The notes under the pieces were generated by a model, which was not told the DNA's origin, ran no database searches, and saw nothing but the letters and a program-made list of their open reading frames with translations. A stretch of DNA of 54,857 nt from the NCBI GenBank assembly GCA_030425205.1, contig JAUIAP010000042.1:1-54857 (forward strand), read 5' to 3'. Numbering within the stretch: position 1 is the first letter of the stretch; every line of letters begins with the position of its first letter. A program made the position numbers and the translations under genes. Below are positions 38,842 through 47,383 of this stretch, piece after piece. The DNA comes from Anaerolineae bacterium. GTDB lineage: Bacteria > Chloroflexota > Anaerolineae > Promineifilales > Promineifilaceae.

Positions 38842-41800
38842 TTATTCTTCGCGTCTTTTGACGACGATTAACGTTCCTAGACCAGCCGCCAGCAACAGGG
38901 TCGGAATCAGCAAGTTGAGCGCAGGGGCCGCATCTTGCGTGACAGTTGACACAGCCAATGGAACGGTGGTCACGGTCATCGTGACAGGGACAGCGAAGCG
39001 TGGATTGGCCGTATCGTCTGTGTTCACACAAACGGTCGCCGTGTAGTCACCCTCTGACTTGCCCGTTGAATCAAACGTTACCGTGAGATTTTCAACCTGT
39101 GAGGCAGCCACTGTGCCGCTCAGTGGTGAGACTGAGAGCCAGTCAATCGCTGTCGGATCATTGCACTTTTCAAGCAACGATTGTTCACGCACAACAAACA
39201 ACCCTTGCTCGATGCCGCTGATGATGATGTTGCCGCTTGGGAAGTAGGGGTAGTTACTCCATGCGCCATTGAACTCAGCATTATCATCCGCTGGGTAGAC
39301 ATCAAAGTACGCGATTTCTGTTAGGTTGAAATTCGTGACATCGCTTGCGTCAAGGATACGTAAGCCCGCACGATAGTTCGCCTGATAGTATTTGCCGTCT
39401 TTGAAGTAGTTGTTGTGGTCGATTGCAGGCGTTGCCGAAAGGAACACACCTTTCATCTCTGGTAGGTCGAGGTCTTCAACGTCCCAGATCAACGAGCGTG
39501 TGTTATTGCCGTTGCGCTGTTCGTCTAGCTCATCGTTCATCACAAAGCGCGACTGATCATCGTTCAACCAACCTTGATGCGTGTATTCAGCGTTTGGATA
39601 GCCAACTCGTGACAACTCAATTGGATTTGCCTTGTTTGACATATCGACGATTGTGAGCGTGTCCTCGTTGCTGTTGAAGCAAATTTCCTTGCCTTGATGT
39701 TCGGTATCAGGGCCAGCATAAACAACACACTGTGCGTCGTGCGTATACCCATCGTCGGCAAAGCAGCCTTCATTGACCGGATTGGATGGATCAGCCATGT
39801 TGACTATGTGTAATCCACCGCTACACAAATCTGTATCGGCCGTACCAACGGCGTATGCATAATTAGTGTCATCATTGACAACCACGTTATGGGCAGAACC
39901 GAAGTCGCTGTACCAAGTGATGTCCCCGAAGAGCGGATCAGTAGACAGTTCATGCGGTGCGCTATTCGGATCGAGCGTCAATAGATTCGACAAATCATAA
40001 ATCTGCATCCCGTGTCCCACTGCTTCACTGACGACAACCGCATGGTCGTTAACGACCTTGATATCACGCCAGCTAGAGCTGAGCGTTTGTGTCGGGAGAT
40101 TTGCCAAGTAGATCGGGTTGGACGGATCGGTGATTTCGACAAACGATGTACCGCTCGAACGTCCCATCAGGGCGAATTCACGTCCTGATGCGCTATCTGT
40201 CCAGCCCCAAATGTCATTGCCGTCACCACCGCCGATTTCGGTAAGGGGGAGGTGTGACATCATGTCAATCCCACTACATGGATAATCCCCCGCCATACCG
40301 TTGTCACATGCGGTGAAGCCAGCCCCGCGCGTGTTGTTTGTGCCTCGACTGGCATCACGTGGCGCGTTTTCGAGACGGTCGAACATCATTGCGCGCGTTG
40401 CGCCCGTGTCCACGCCAGCAGGGTCAATAATCGTATCTAACGTAGCGAACGAACTGCGTCCACCGATTGAGTCGGCCTCCGTAACGTTGTAGGCAAGGTC
40501 TGCAAACCCTGTGTTCTCAACTTGGATTGTGCGTGTCGATTGGGTGTTGGTGCTTTGTGTGCTCGATGCACTCTTGGTTGGGACGTTTGCACGACCACCG
40601 ATTACGGTCATGTCGATAGTGGCGCTGTTGAACAGCCCACCTTCATCTGTCACTGTCAGTTTAACGGTTTTAATGCCACCAGAGGTGAACGTGTGTACAG
40701 CGTTTTCACCTGTCGCATCAACTGTGCCGTCGTTGTCAAAATCCCATTGGAACAACATATTGCCGCGTGCGCTATGGTCGTCGGTCGTCCCACTACCGTC
40801 AAAGCGCACTTCACTATTGGCATTAACGACGCGCTCACGCACTTGAATAAGCGGCGTGGGTGGGTTGTTCTGAACGTTGCCTAAACCATAGGCAAATGGA
40901 ATACAACCGTCGCCCAGATCAAAGGAGACATCGCCCGTCAAGTTGTAGGGAGGATTGAGGGGGCCAATGTCTGTGCCGCTCATGCTGGTTACTTCAAAGC
41001 TGAGACAGTCAAATTGATGCAGCCATTGTCCGCTGCCATCGTCGTAGTTATCAATGTAGCCAGAACCATGGTCGCTATAGGTACTTTGCCCTGCCGCAGT
41101 AAACGCTGCATCATCTAGGTTCGGTGCCTCATTGCCGATTTGTGGATTGGCGTCGACGGGTGTTTGCGCGGGTTGGTTGTCCGCACCCGTGTTGCCATAC
41201 CCGTGTGATTCATCGGTGTAGACCAAGAGCAAGCCCGGAGAGAAGTTGATCGCGTCACGATCATTTTCACCTTTGCCGTCTATATCAAAGCTAGAACGGT
41301 CGCGCATTTCGAGGTAATAAGCGTGGTCGGCAGGAGAGCCAGCATCGGCCGAAACATAGACCCAACCCGTTGTACAGACATCTGCCGTTCGTGCATGGGC
41401 CGCGCAGCCACCGTTGACGATGCGTTCTTCATCGCTCTCTTCAAAATCACTGCTATATATCGTGCGTGTCACATCCCCATTGCCGTCCAATACAACCACT
41501 TCGAGGTCGTCGATAAACCAGCCCGGACGTGCCAAGCCAGGATCGGTCGCGTAGGCAAAGCGCAACACCGTTTGCTTGCCAACCATTGATGAGATGTCGT
41601 AACGATCTGGGATAAAGCCCCCATCGGGATATTCACCCAAAAGACGGTCGGTTACATCAGTTCCGGCGTCGAATGAGCCACTTGTTCCCGTTAAACCATT
41701 GCCAAATGTACCTTGACAAGCGTTTTGATTCGGGTTGCTGGTTGCGGTTGTGTATCCTTCGGCCGATGGCACAGACGTGTAGTTGGCGCCATCTTCAGAA

Positions 41801-44565
41801 ACCAACACGAATCCGTAGTCAAAGTCCCACTCAATATCAAAGTAAGATTGGAAACGTACTTCGACCGTCGAACCTGCATCTAAATTAGCTAATTCAGGCA
41901 GGAAGATGTCGAGGTTGTGTCCCTGTGAAGGGGGGCAGTTGAAGTCGTTGCCAGAGCCGGACCACCAGACGTGTTGACCCTTCGATGTGTCTGTCCCATC
42001 GATCACTTTTTGCGGGTCGATAAGCTGACGGGCGGGCAGTTTTGCAACATACGCCTCTGCATTATGAACGTTTTGGTCGCCGTTTGCGGCTGAAAGCGTA
42101 TACGGTGTCCCGTCCGGCTGTTGCCAGTGGATTTCGCCCGTATCGACTTTTGAATCTTGCCAGTCGGTCACGTCCATGTTGTCTGTAATCGGCTGTGGCA
42201 CGATCCATCCCATTTCTTGCTTGCTAAAGACATCCATGTGATGCCCCTTGTCCGTCGCCATCAGATTCCAATCACCATACGTCTCGCGGCTGCCCAGTGA
42301 GTAAAAATCAGGCAAGCCAAGTGAATGACCATATTCATGCGAAATAACGCTGGCGTTTGCGATTGAATCTTCTGGATTGACGTTGTAGGGGCCAACACGC
42401 ACGTAAGTGGGCAAGCTGTTTAAACCAGAGCCACCATTTGCTGCACAATCATCAAATACAGTGTAGTTTGCGTCTACCCAACATTGTGGAACGCCTGTCA
42501 GACTCTTGAGCTGATCGTCTGAGATGTAGCCCGTCAAGCCGGTCGCGTCGTCGGTGTAGTAGAACTCAAGCGACGAAGAGTGCGGCCAAATGTTGTCGTA
42601 GGGCACGCCATTGCCGCTTGGACAACCCACCAAACCGAGCTGTGATGAACCATTTCCGCCGCATCCGACGAAGAGCATCATGAAGAAATCGACAACGCCG
42701 TCCTTGTCCGTATCAAAGTCATTGTAATCAATCTCAGGATCAGCGATGTGGGCTGCATCATAGACAGCTTTACCTGTTGGACCACAAGCGTCGTCAATGG
42801 AAAGCAGCGCGCCAACGCCAGCAGATGCACCACCAATAGAGCCAACAAACGTATTTTTGTCTGCTCCATAGAAGTTGGTGTCACCGGGCATTTGATACCA
42901 GCCATTGACGATTCGTTCGCCATAGATCGGCGTGCCAATGGTGTCCTTCAGAGTCACACCGTTGCACGCACCATTTGCGACGACATCACGGAACTGCCAG
43001 CCCTTATCAGCATAGTAGCCGTTCCATGTGACGTTAAAATCGGCCGATGCGATATCTGATGCAGGCACGGCCCCGCTTGGGAAAAGTTGACCGAGTGAAA
43101 TCTCTTGAAATAGATTGAAAGTTGAGCCGGGAACGCTTGGCGAATTGATCTTTGCGTCGATGGCATCACCTGTTGTGGCGGCATCATGTTTGCGGTCAAA
43201 CCAATCGACAGGCACGACGGGGAAGGGGCGGTCGCCAAAACGTGCGCTGTTATAGGCGTTGTCTTGTGGGATCACCTTTGGCCCATGCGTCATTGATGTC
43301 TGAGCGCCAGTTGCGCCGTCGCTATTCAACGTGGCGGTGCTGGATAAATCTTTCCACACAATTTGCGGGTCTTCCGTCAAAGAATCAGCCTTTGCCTCGA
43401 CGACAAGCGTTGCAATCGTTGGCGAGCCATTCACAGCACCGCCAATCGTTGGGATATTCCATGTCAAAGTCGTGCCGTCCCCACTAATCGTCGCGGTTCC
43501 AACACTTTCTGTCACTTGAGTATAGATCATGCCATCAACATCATTCAGGGTGACGATGACATTAGAATCGGCCGATGCACCAAAGTTCTTGACGAGAACG
43601 CGGAATGGATACGTCTCATTTGGTTTGACCCAGCCGACCGATGAAACAAATTTGTTTTCAAGGACCAAATCACTGGGCGCACCCGTATCAGTTGGCTCAA
43701 CGACAATTGATACACTCGCTGCGGCTGCGTCGTCTGCTACCCATGCACCTGAAACAGGATCGGTGTAGCTTGCGTCGACAATACGAAGTGCAATCGTTTC
43801 AGCAAAGTTCATTTCGGCCGATGGCAAAATGCCCTCTGTCGCAGCGGCCGGAAGTGTCACGTCAATTGTGCCAGTATCAAGTGGGCCAGCACTCGCTGTC
43901 TGTTCGGCCGATGTCCAATGCACCGTTCCGTCTGCGCGTACAACCTCAACAAAGAAGCTCGCTGCGACGTTGGTATTGACAGGGAGGCCAGAGTTGATCT
44001 GATCTTGCTTGAAAATAAGCCCAGACAGCACAATCGGGTCGCCGGGCGCATAGCTGCTTGCGGCCGCACTGACTGTTGCCCCAAGCTGGTTGACAAAGAA
44101 GGTTGTTTGACCAAAATTGCCCGTCTGTGCAGATTCGCCAGAATTTGTCACACTGCTAACGCGTGCAGTGATCAAGCCCGGTGTCCATGAACTTGTTGGC
44201 GTGATGTCGAACTCCCATGCAATATCATCGTCACGGTAGGTCGTTGTAACAGTGTCAACGACTGTGTCCGTAGAGTCAACTAATTCAACAACCACTGTTG
44301 ATGTGTCTGTTGTTTCAGAGACAGTGACATAACCGAACCCACAGTCGATGGTTTCAAAGTATGTGATTCCACTATAGGCCACGCCTGTACAGGCGGGGGC
44401 TGGTTGGGGAAATTTAAGCAGCGTCCATGTCCCCGCCGCTGGTGTTGCGGAGATGGTTCTTGCTGCTGTTTCATGGTGTGCTTGTGCTGGCACAAGCATT
44501 GTTGCCACCATTATGAGTAGTGCGACGAGTGGCAGATATTTGGACAAACTGAGAAAACGTTTCAT
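38842..44565 (-). CDS. Giant surface M6-like metallopeptidase with PKD and choice-of-anchor B domains
   Basis: This 1907-aa protein has a signal peptide (LPLVALLIMVATMLVPAQA). After N-terminal beta domains, including a CARDB-like stretch (about 305-420), comes an immune-inhibitor-A/M6-like peptidase region (about 470-870) with DKDGVVDFFMMLFVG and zinc motif HEYGHSLGLPDFYS, Met-turn-like WNLMATDKG. A jelly-roll part holds WDFDYGFVLVSEDG. A PKD domain (QWDFDNDGTVDATG, about 1375-1450) precedes one choice-of-anchor B module (about 1505-1825) like those of the neighbour gene, then a beta-sandwich and an anchor helix ending VVKRREE. AAGGAG precedes the ATG. It should degrade protein at the cell surface; the target is unknown. 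Confidence 0.87.
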   Translation of the reverse strand: MKRFLSLSKYLPLVALLIMVATMLVPAQAHHETAARTISATPAAGTWTLLKFPQPAPACTGVAYSGITYFETIDCGFGYVTVSETTDTSTVVVELVDSTDTVVDTVTTTYRDDDIAWEFDITPTSSWTPGLITARVSSVTNSGESAQTGNFGQTTFFVNQLGATVSAAASSYAPGDPIVLSGLIFKQDQINSGLPVNTNVAASFFVEVVRADGTVHWTSAEQTASAGPLDTGTIDVTLPAAATEGILPSAEMNFAETIALRIVDASYTDPVSGAWVADDAAAASVSIVVEPTDTGAPSDLVLENKFVSSVGWVKPNETYPFRVLVKNFGASADSNVIVTLNDVDGMIYTQVTESVGTATISGDGTTLTWNIPTIGGAVNGSPTIATLVVEAKADSLTEDPQIVWKDLSSTATLNSDGATGAQTSMTHGPKVIPQDNAYNSARFGDRPFPVVPVDWFDRKHDAATTGDAIDAKINSPSVPGSTFNLFQEISLGQLFPSGAVPASDIASADFNVTWNGYYADKGWQFRDVVANGACNGVTLKDTIGTPIYGERIVNGWYQMPGDTNFYGADKNTFVGSIGGASAGVGALLSIDDACGPTGKAVYDAAHIADPEIDYNDFDTDKDGVVDFFMMLFVGCGGNGSSQLGLVGCPSGNGVPYDNIWPHSSSLEFYYTDDATGLTGYISDDQLKSLTGVPQCWVDANYTVFDDCAANGGSGLNSLPTYVRVGPYNVNPEDSIANASVISHEYGHSLGLPDFYSLGSRETYGDWNLMATDKGHHMDVFSKQEMGWIVPQPITDNMDVTDWQDSKVDTGEIHWQQPDGTPYTLSAANGDQNVHNAEAYVAKLPARQLIDPQKVIDGTDTSKGQHVWWSGSGNDFNCPPSQGHNLDIFLPELANLDAGSTVEVRFQSYFDIEWDFDYGFVLVSEDGANYTSVPSAEGYTTATSNPNQNACQGTFGNGLTGTSGSFDAGTDVTDRLLGEYPDGGFIPDRYDISSMVGKQTVLRFAYATDPGLARPGWFIDDLEVVVLDGNGDVTRTIYSSDFEESDEERIVNGGCAAHARTADVCTTGWVYVSADAGSPADHAYYLEMRDRSSFDIDGKGENDRDAINFSPGLLLVYTDESHGYGNTGADNQPAQTPVDANPQIGNEAPNLDDAAFTAAGQSTYSDHGSGYIDNYDDGSGQWLHQFDCLSFEVTSMSGTDIGPLNPPYNLTGDVSFDLGDGCIPFAYGLGNVQNNPPTPLIQVRERVVNANSEVRFDGSGTTDDHSARGNMLFQWDFDNDGTVDATGENAVHTFTSGGIKTVKLTVTDEGGLFNSATIDMTVIGGRANVPTKSASSTQSTNTQSTRTIQVENTGFADLAYNVTEADSIGGRSSFATLDTIIDPAGVDTGATRAMMFDRLENAPRDASRGTNNTRGAGFTACDNGMAGDYPCSGIDMMSHLPLTEIGGGDGNDIWGWTDSASGREFALMGRSSGTSFVEITDPSNPIYLANLPTQTLSSSWRDIKVVNDHAVVVSEAVGHGMQIYDLSNLLTLDPNSAPHELSTDPLFGDITWYSDFGSAHNVVVNDDTNYAYAVGTADTDLCSGGLHIVNMADPSNPVNEGCFADDGYTHDAQCVVYAGPDTEHQGKEICFNSNEDTLTIVDMSNKANPIELSRVGYPNAEYTHQGWLNDDQSRFVMNDELDEQRNGNNTRSLIWDVEDLDLPEMKGVFLSATPAIDHNNYFKDGKYYQANYRAGLRILDASDVTNFNLTEIAYFDVYPADDNAEFNGAWSNYPYFPSGNIIISGIEQGLFVVREQSLLEKCNDPTAIDWLSVSPLSGTVAASQVENLTVTFDSTGKSEGDYTATVCVNTDDTANPRFAVPVTMTVTTVPLAVSTVTQDAAPALNLLIPTLLLAAGLGTLIVVKRREE

Positions 44566-44592
44566 CTATTCATTCTCCTTAAAAATGAACTT

Positions 44593-44627
44593 AAAAAGAA
44601 AAAGCCAATGGTTGTACACCATCGGCT
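44593..44627 (-). terminator. Leader terminator upstream of the giant metallopeptidase gene
   Basis: On the minus strand AGCCGATGGT pairs with ACCATTGGCT (44603-44627), then TTTTTCTTTTT. Compared with the sister leader at 38543-38576, the A-U pair at the stem base is G-C here, a compensating change. The small ATTGG / CCAAT hairpin also recurs (44635-44652). Confidence 0.8.
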
Positions 44628-44755
44628 TGTTATCATTGGTATGCCATCCAATAAATTTAAGTAGAGGTGGTTGGCGTAGTATGTGAATTGAAAATTCCAA
44701 TAGAATTGCGAGTTCACATTTGTAACGGCCCGACGGCATAGCATGATTTGCCAAG

Positions 44756-44790
44756 AGTATAGCGAGCTACCGTTACGAGATCGTTACGAC
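44756..44790 (-). promoter_or_regulatory. Promoter with 11-bp direct repeats, copy 2
   Basis: On the minus strand GTCGTAACGAT and CTCGTAACGGT are followed after 7 bp by TATACT (44756-44761). Over 33 bases it differs from 38708-38742 by about one base outside the first position. The leader to the ATG is about 185 nt and includes the conserved hairpin and terminator. Confidence 0.7.
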
Positions 44791-44836
44791 AGCGGCACAC
44801 TCTAGCACAAATTTGGTAACGGTAGCAACTAAACCG

Positions 44837-46003
44837 TCACGATTGATAACAAATGATAATAACGGGCTGTTCTTGAACGTGTGTGAGAATTAAGATTCGT
44901 GAGCCTTCACCCTTTAAGCGCAGTTGGCGACGCAGCTGTTCAACATCGAGCGGAGAACCGCGTTTCTTGATAGTTAGTTGTCCAACGCGCCGTTCGCGCA
45001 GATAGGTGCGGAGGCGTTTCAATTGAAAGGGGAACCAATCTTCGACATGAAAACGGTTGGCGAAAGGCGTATCGATTTGGTCATCGCTGGTCAGAAATGC
45101 GATCTTCTCGTCGATTTGCTGTGCACCAATCTGTGCGGCCAATGGTTGGACAAGACCAGCGCGTAAAATGGCGGGATCGGGCTCATAGAGATAGGCAAGG
45201 GGTGTCACGAGGGGTTGTTGGGTCGCCGTTGTTGGTTGAGGCTGTTGGGAGAGGCGTGCACCGCTTGGGAGGAGTGTTGCGGTTGTGGGTGCGCCGGTGC
45301 GCAGGTCGCCATACCAAAGGATCGCCTCACGCAAATCACCGTTGACGGAGATAAATTCGATTTCAGCCGTTTGATCGACCTCTGCCAAATCAACTGCTGG
45401 ACTCACTTTGACGCCCCATGCCGATGTCTTGTTGCGCCAGCCTTCCAAGATAGTTAATGGCGGCTGATATTTATGCAGGGAATGGATGCGTTTTCCCCGT
45501 TCATCGCGGCGCGCAGGATCAAAGAACAGCGCGTCAACGGGAAATGGGTCGAGCGTCATTAGATCGGCGCGTTTGGTTGTTAACTTTTCGGCGCGCTCAT
45601 AGACGGCAAGGTTGTGCTCTGCCAATGTAAGGCGCACAGGATCGCGGTCGATGGCCGTGACGTGGCTAGATTGGGCAAGCCCGATTGCGTCACCGCCGAT
45701 GCCGCAGCCGAGATCGGCGACATGGGCGAACTGCGCGTAGCGTTGGGCGCGGTGGGTCGTGATGATTTCGGCCGAACTCATCTCCAATCCCGCTCGATCA
45801 AACAGCATCTCATCTGCTCGACTGAATTTCTCGCGCCCCCGTTCACGCAAAATCGCCGTTTCGATCAGTGCGGCGGCATTCTCTTTGCCGTACTTTTTGG
45901 TTAGTCTGGTGGCAATCTTGAGATGGTTGGAGGGGATGATTGGGGGGAGGGGATCGGCCGAAAATGAACGCAAGAATTCGACCTGTTCAGCGGTTAGTTT
46001 CAT
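44837..46003 (-). CDS. SAM-dependent methyltransferase with THUMP-like domain
   Basis: This 388-aa cytosolic protein has a helical N-terminal part, a Rossmann methyltransferase domain (about residues 90-250) with motif I VADLGCGIGGDAIGLA, acidic AIDRDP for SAM ribose and DALFFDPARRDERGKR (a DPPY-like DPAR), and a C-terminal THUMP-like domain (about 300-388) with VEDWFPFQLKRLRTYL and LTIKKRGSPLDVEQLRRQL. The THUMP-like part suggests RNA as substrate, but the target is unknown. It shares no operon with neighbours. The giant metallopeptidase promoter overlaps its 3' side. Confidence 0.9.
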   Translation of the reverse strand: MKLTAEQVEFLRSFSADPLPPIIPSNHLKIATRLTKKYGKENAAALIETAILRERGREKFSRADEMLFDRAGLEMSSAEIITTHRAQRYAQFAHVADLGCGIGGDAIGLAQSSHVTAIDRDPVRLTLAEHNLAVYERAEKLTTKRADLMTLDPFPVDALFFDPARRDERGKRIHSLHKYQPPLTILEGWRNKTSAWGVKVSPAVDLAEVDQTAEIEFISVNGDLREAILWYGDLRTGAPTTATLLPSGARLSQQPQPTTATQQPLVTPLAYLYEPDPAILRAGLVQPLAAQIGAQQIDEKIAFLTSDDQIDTPFANRFHVEDWFPFQLKRLRTYLRERRVGQLTIKKRGSPLDVEQLRRQLRLKGEGSRILILTHVQEQPVIIICYQS

Positions 46004-46134
46004 GTGGGAAGGCAGAGACGCAAAATGTTGCGCCCCTACAATCTTATGTTACACAGTTGAGCCATTTTTGCCACAAATCTAACTGTCTCATTCGAGGCAA
46101 AATCTCAGCACCCACATGACTGTCCAATCTGCCA

Positions 46135-47322
46135 TTAAGCAAATGCAGACTTGAACTGCACAATTGCCCAATCCAGATCTGTGCGGGAAATGACCAGCGG
46201 TGGCGCGAAGCGAATGACGTTTTCGTGGGTCTCTTTACAGAGAAGACCTGCCGTTTGTAGCTTTTCACAGTAGGGGCGGGCAGGTTCATTGAGGACGATC
46301 CCGATAAACAGACCGCGTCCGCGAACGTGGTTGATACTGGGATGATCGATCTTTTTAAGTTCAGCCAGCGTGTATTCACCGAGTTGACAGGCGCGTTCGA
46401 CCAGTTTTTCTTCGCGCAAGATGGCGAGTGCTTCGCGTCCAATCGCCGCGCCGAGTGGATTGCCGCCGTATGTACTGCCATGATCGCCGGGTTTGAAGAG
46501 ACCGAGAACTTTTTCGTCGGCCAGAACGGCCGAGACGGGATAGAAGCCGCCGCTCAACGCCTTGCCCAAAATCAAAATGTCACCCCGCACATCCTCCCAA
46601 TCGGTTGCTAACATTTTGCCTGAACGTCCTAAACCAGACTGGATTTCATCAGTGATCAGGAGGACATTGTTTTCGCGGCAAAGTTCAGCCAGTGCTTTGA
46701 GGTAGCCATCGGGTGGGAAAACGACGCCCGCTTCACCCTGAATCGGCTCGATTAAAACGCCGACCGTGTTGGGGGTGATGGCGGCCGCAACGGCGTCAAT
46801 GTCGCCATAGGCAACACGCGGGAAGCCGGGCGTGAAGGGGCCAAAGTCGGCGCGATACTGCTCCTCACTGCTAAAGCCGACGATGGTGGTGGTGCGGCCG
46901 TGAAAGTTGCCGTCAAATACGATGATTTCTGCTTGGTTGTCGGGAACGCCCTTGACTTGATAGCCCCATTTGCGGGCAGCCTTGATAGCCGTTTCGACCG
47001 CTTCGGCACCGGTGTTCATCGGCAAGGCAAGCTCATAGCCCATCATTTCGCATAGTTCTTTGAGAAAAAGTCCCATCTGATCGTTGCGAAAGGCGCGTGA
47101 GGTGAGGGTGACGCGGTGCATTTGGCTCTGCATCGCCTCAAGGAGACGCGGGTGGCAATGGCCTTGATTGACGGCGGAATAGGCACTTAATCCATCGAGA
47201 TAGCGATTGCCGTCGACATCAGTCAGCCACGCGCCAGATGCACTCTCGATCACGACATCGAGCGGATGATAGTTGTGTGCGCCGTATTGTTCATCGAGTT
47301 GGACATATTGTTCAGTATTCAT
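46135..47322 (-). CDS. rocD: Ornithine aminotransferase (class III, PLP)
   Basis: This 395-aa PLP enzyme would convert ornithine and 2-oxoglutarate to glutamate semialdehyde and glutamate. Motifs include YLDGLSAYSAVNQGHCHPRL, MNTGAEAVETAIKAARKWGY, GNFHGRTTTIVGFS, LIEPIQGEAGVVFP, LLITDEIQSGLGRSGKM and the PLP Lys in ILGKALSGGFYPVSAV, then HGSTYGGNPLGAA. These fit RocD rather than acetylornithine transaminase in outline. I start at MNTEQYVQL; an upstream ATG at 47373 would read across a heptamer tandem repeat. It follows the rocB-like gene on the same strand, supporting arginine/ornithine breakdown. Confidence 0.9.
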   Translation of the reverse strand: MNTEQYVQLDEQYGAHNYHPLDVVIESASGAWLTDVDGNRYLDGLSAYSAVNQGHCHPRLLEAMQSQMHRVTLTSRAFRNDQMGLFLKELCEMMGYELALPMNTGAEAVETAIKAARKWGYQVKGVPDNQAEIIVFDGNFHGRTTTIVGFSSEEQYRADFGPFTPGFPRVAYGDIDAVAAAITPNTVGVLIEPIQGEAGVVFPPDGYLKALAELCRENNVLLITDEIQSGLGRSGKMLATDWEDVRGDILILGKALSGGFYPVSAVLADEKVLGLFKPGDHGSTYGGNPLGAAIGREALAILREEKLVERACQLGEYTLAELKKIDHPSINHVRGRGLFIGIVLNEPARPYCEKLQTAGLLCKETHENVIRFAPPLVISRTDLDWAIVQFKSAFA

Positions 47323-47325
47323 TTT

Positions 47326-47356
47326 AGTGGAGAGTGGAGAGTGGAGAGTGGAGAGT
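47326..47356. repeat. Heptanucleotide tandem repeat before rocD
   Basis: AGTGGAG is repeated 4.4 times in a row, 3 bp upstream of the rocD ATG, where a ribosome site would be. On the minus strand it reads CTCCACT and offers no Shine-Dalgarno sequence. Changes in copy number by 7 bp would shift the spacing or the frame of the longer start. Confidence 0.85.
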
Positions 47357-47383
47357 TGCGAATGACTCTTCACTTTCGACTCT

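Noticed and set aside
44562..44754. Two overlapping ~60-codon frames upstream of the giant metallopeptidase gene
   Set aside because: They run through the promoter leader and terminator hairpin, lack ribosome sites, and agree with the sister leader only where the RNA itself is conserved.
47326..47356. Direct repeats as a CRISPR or attachment site
   Set aside because: They are immediate 7-bp tandem units without spacers; a simple sequence repeat is the correct reading.
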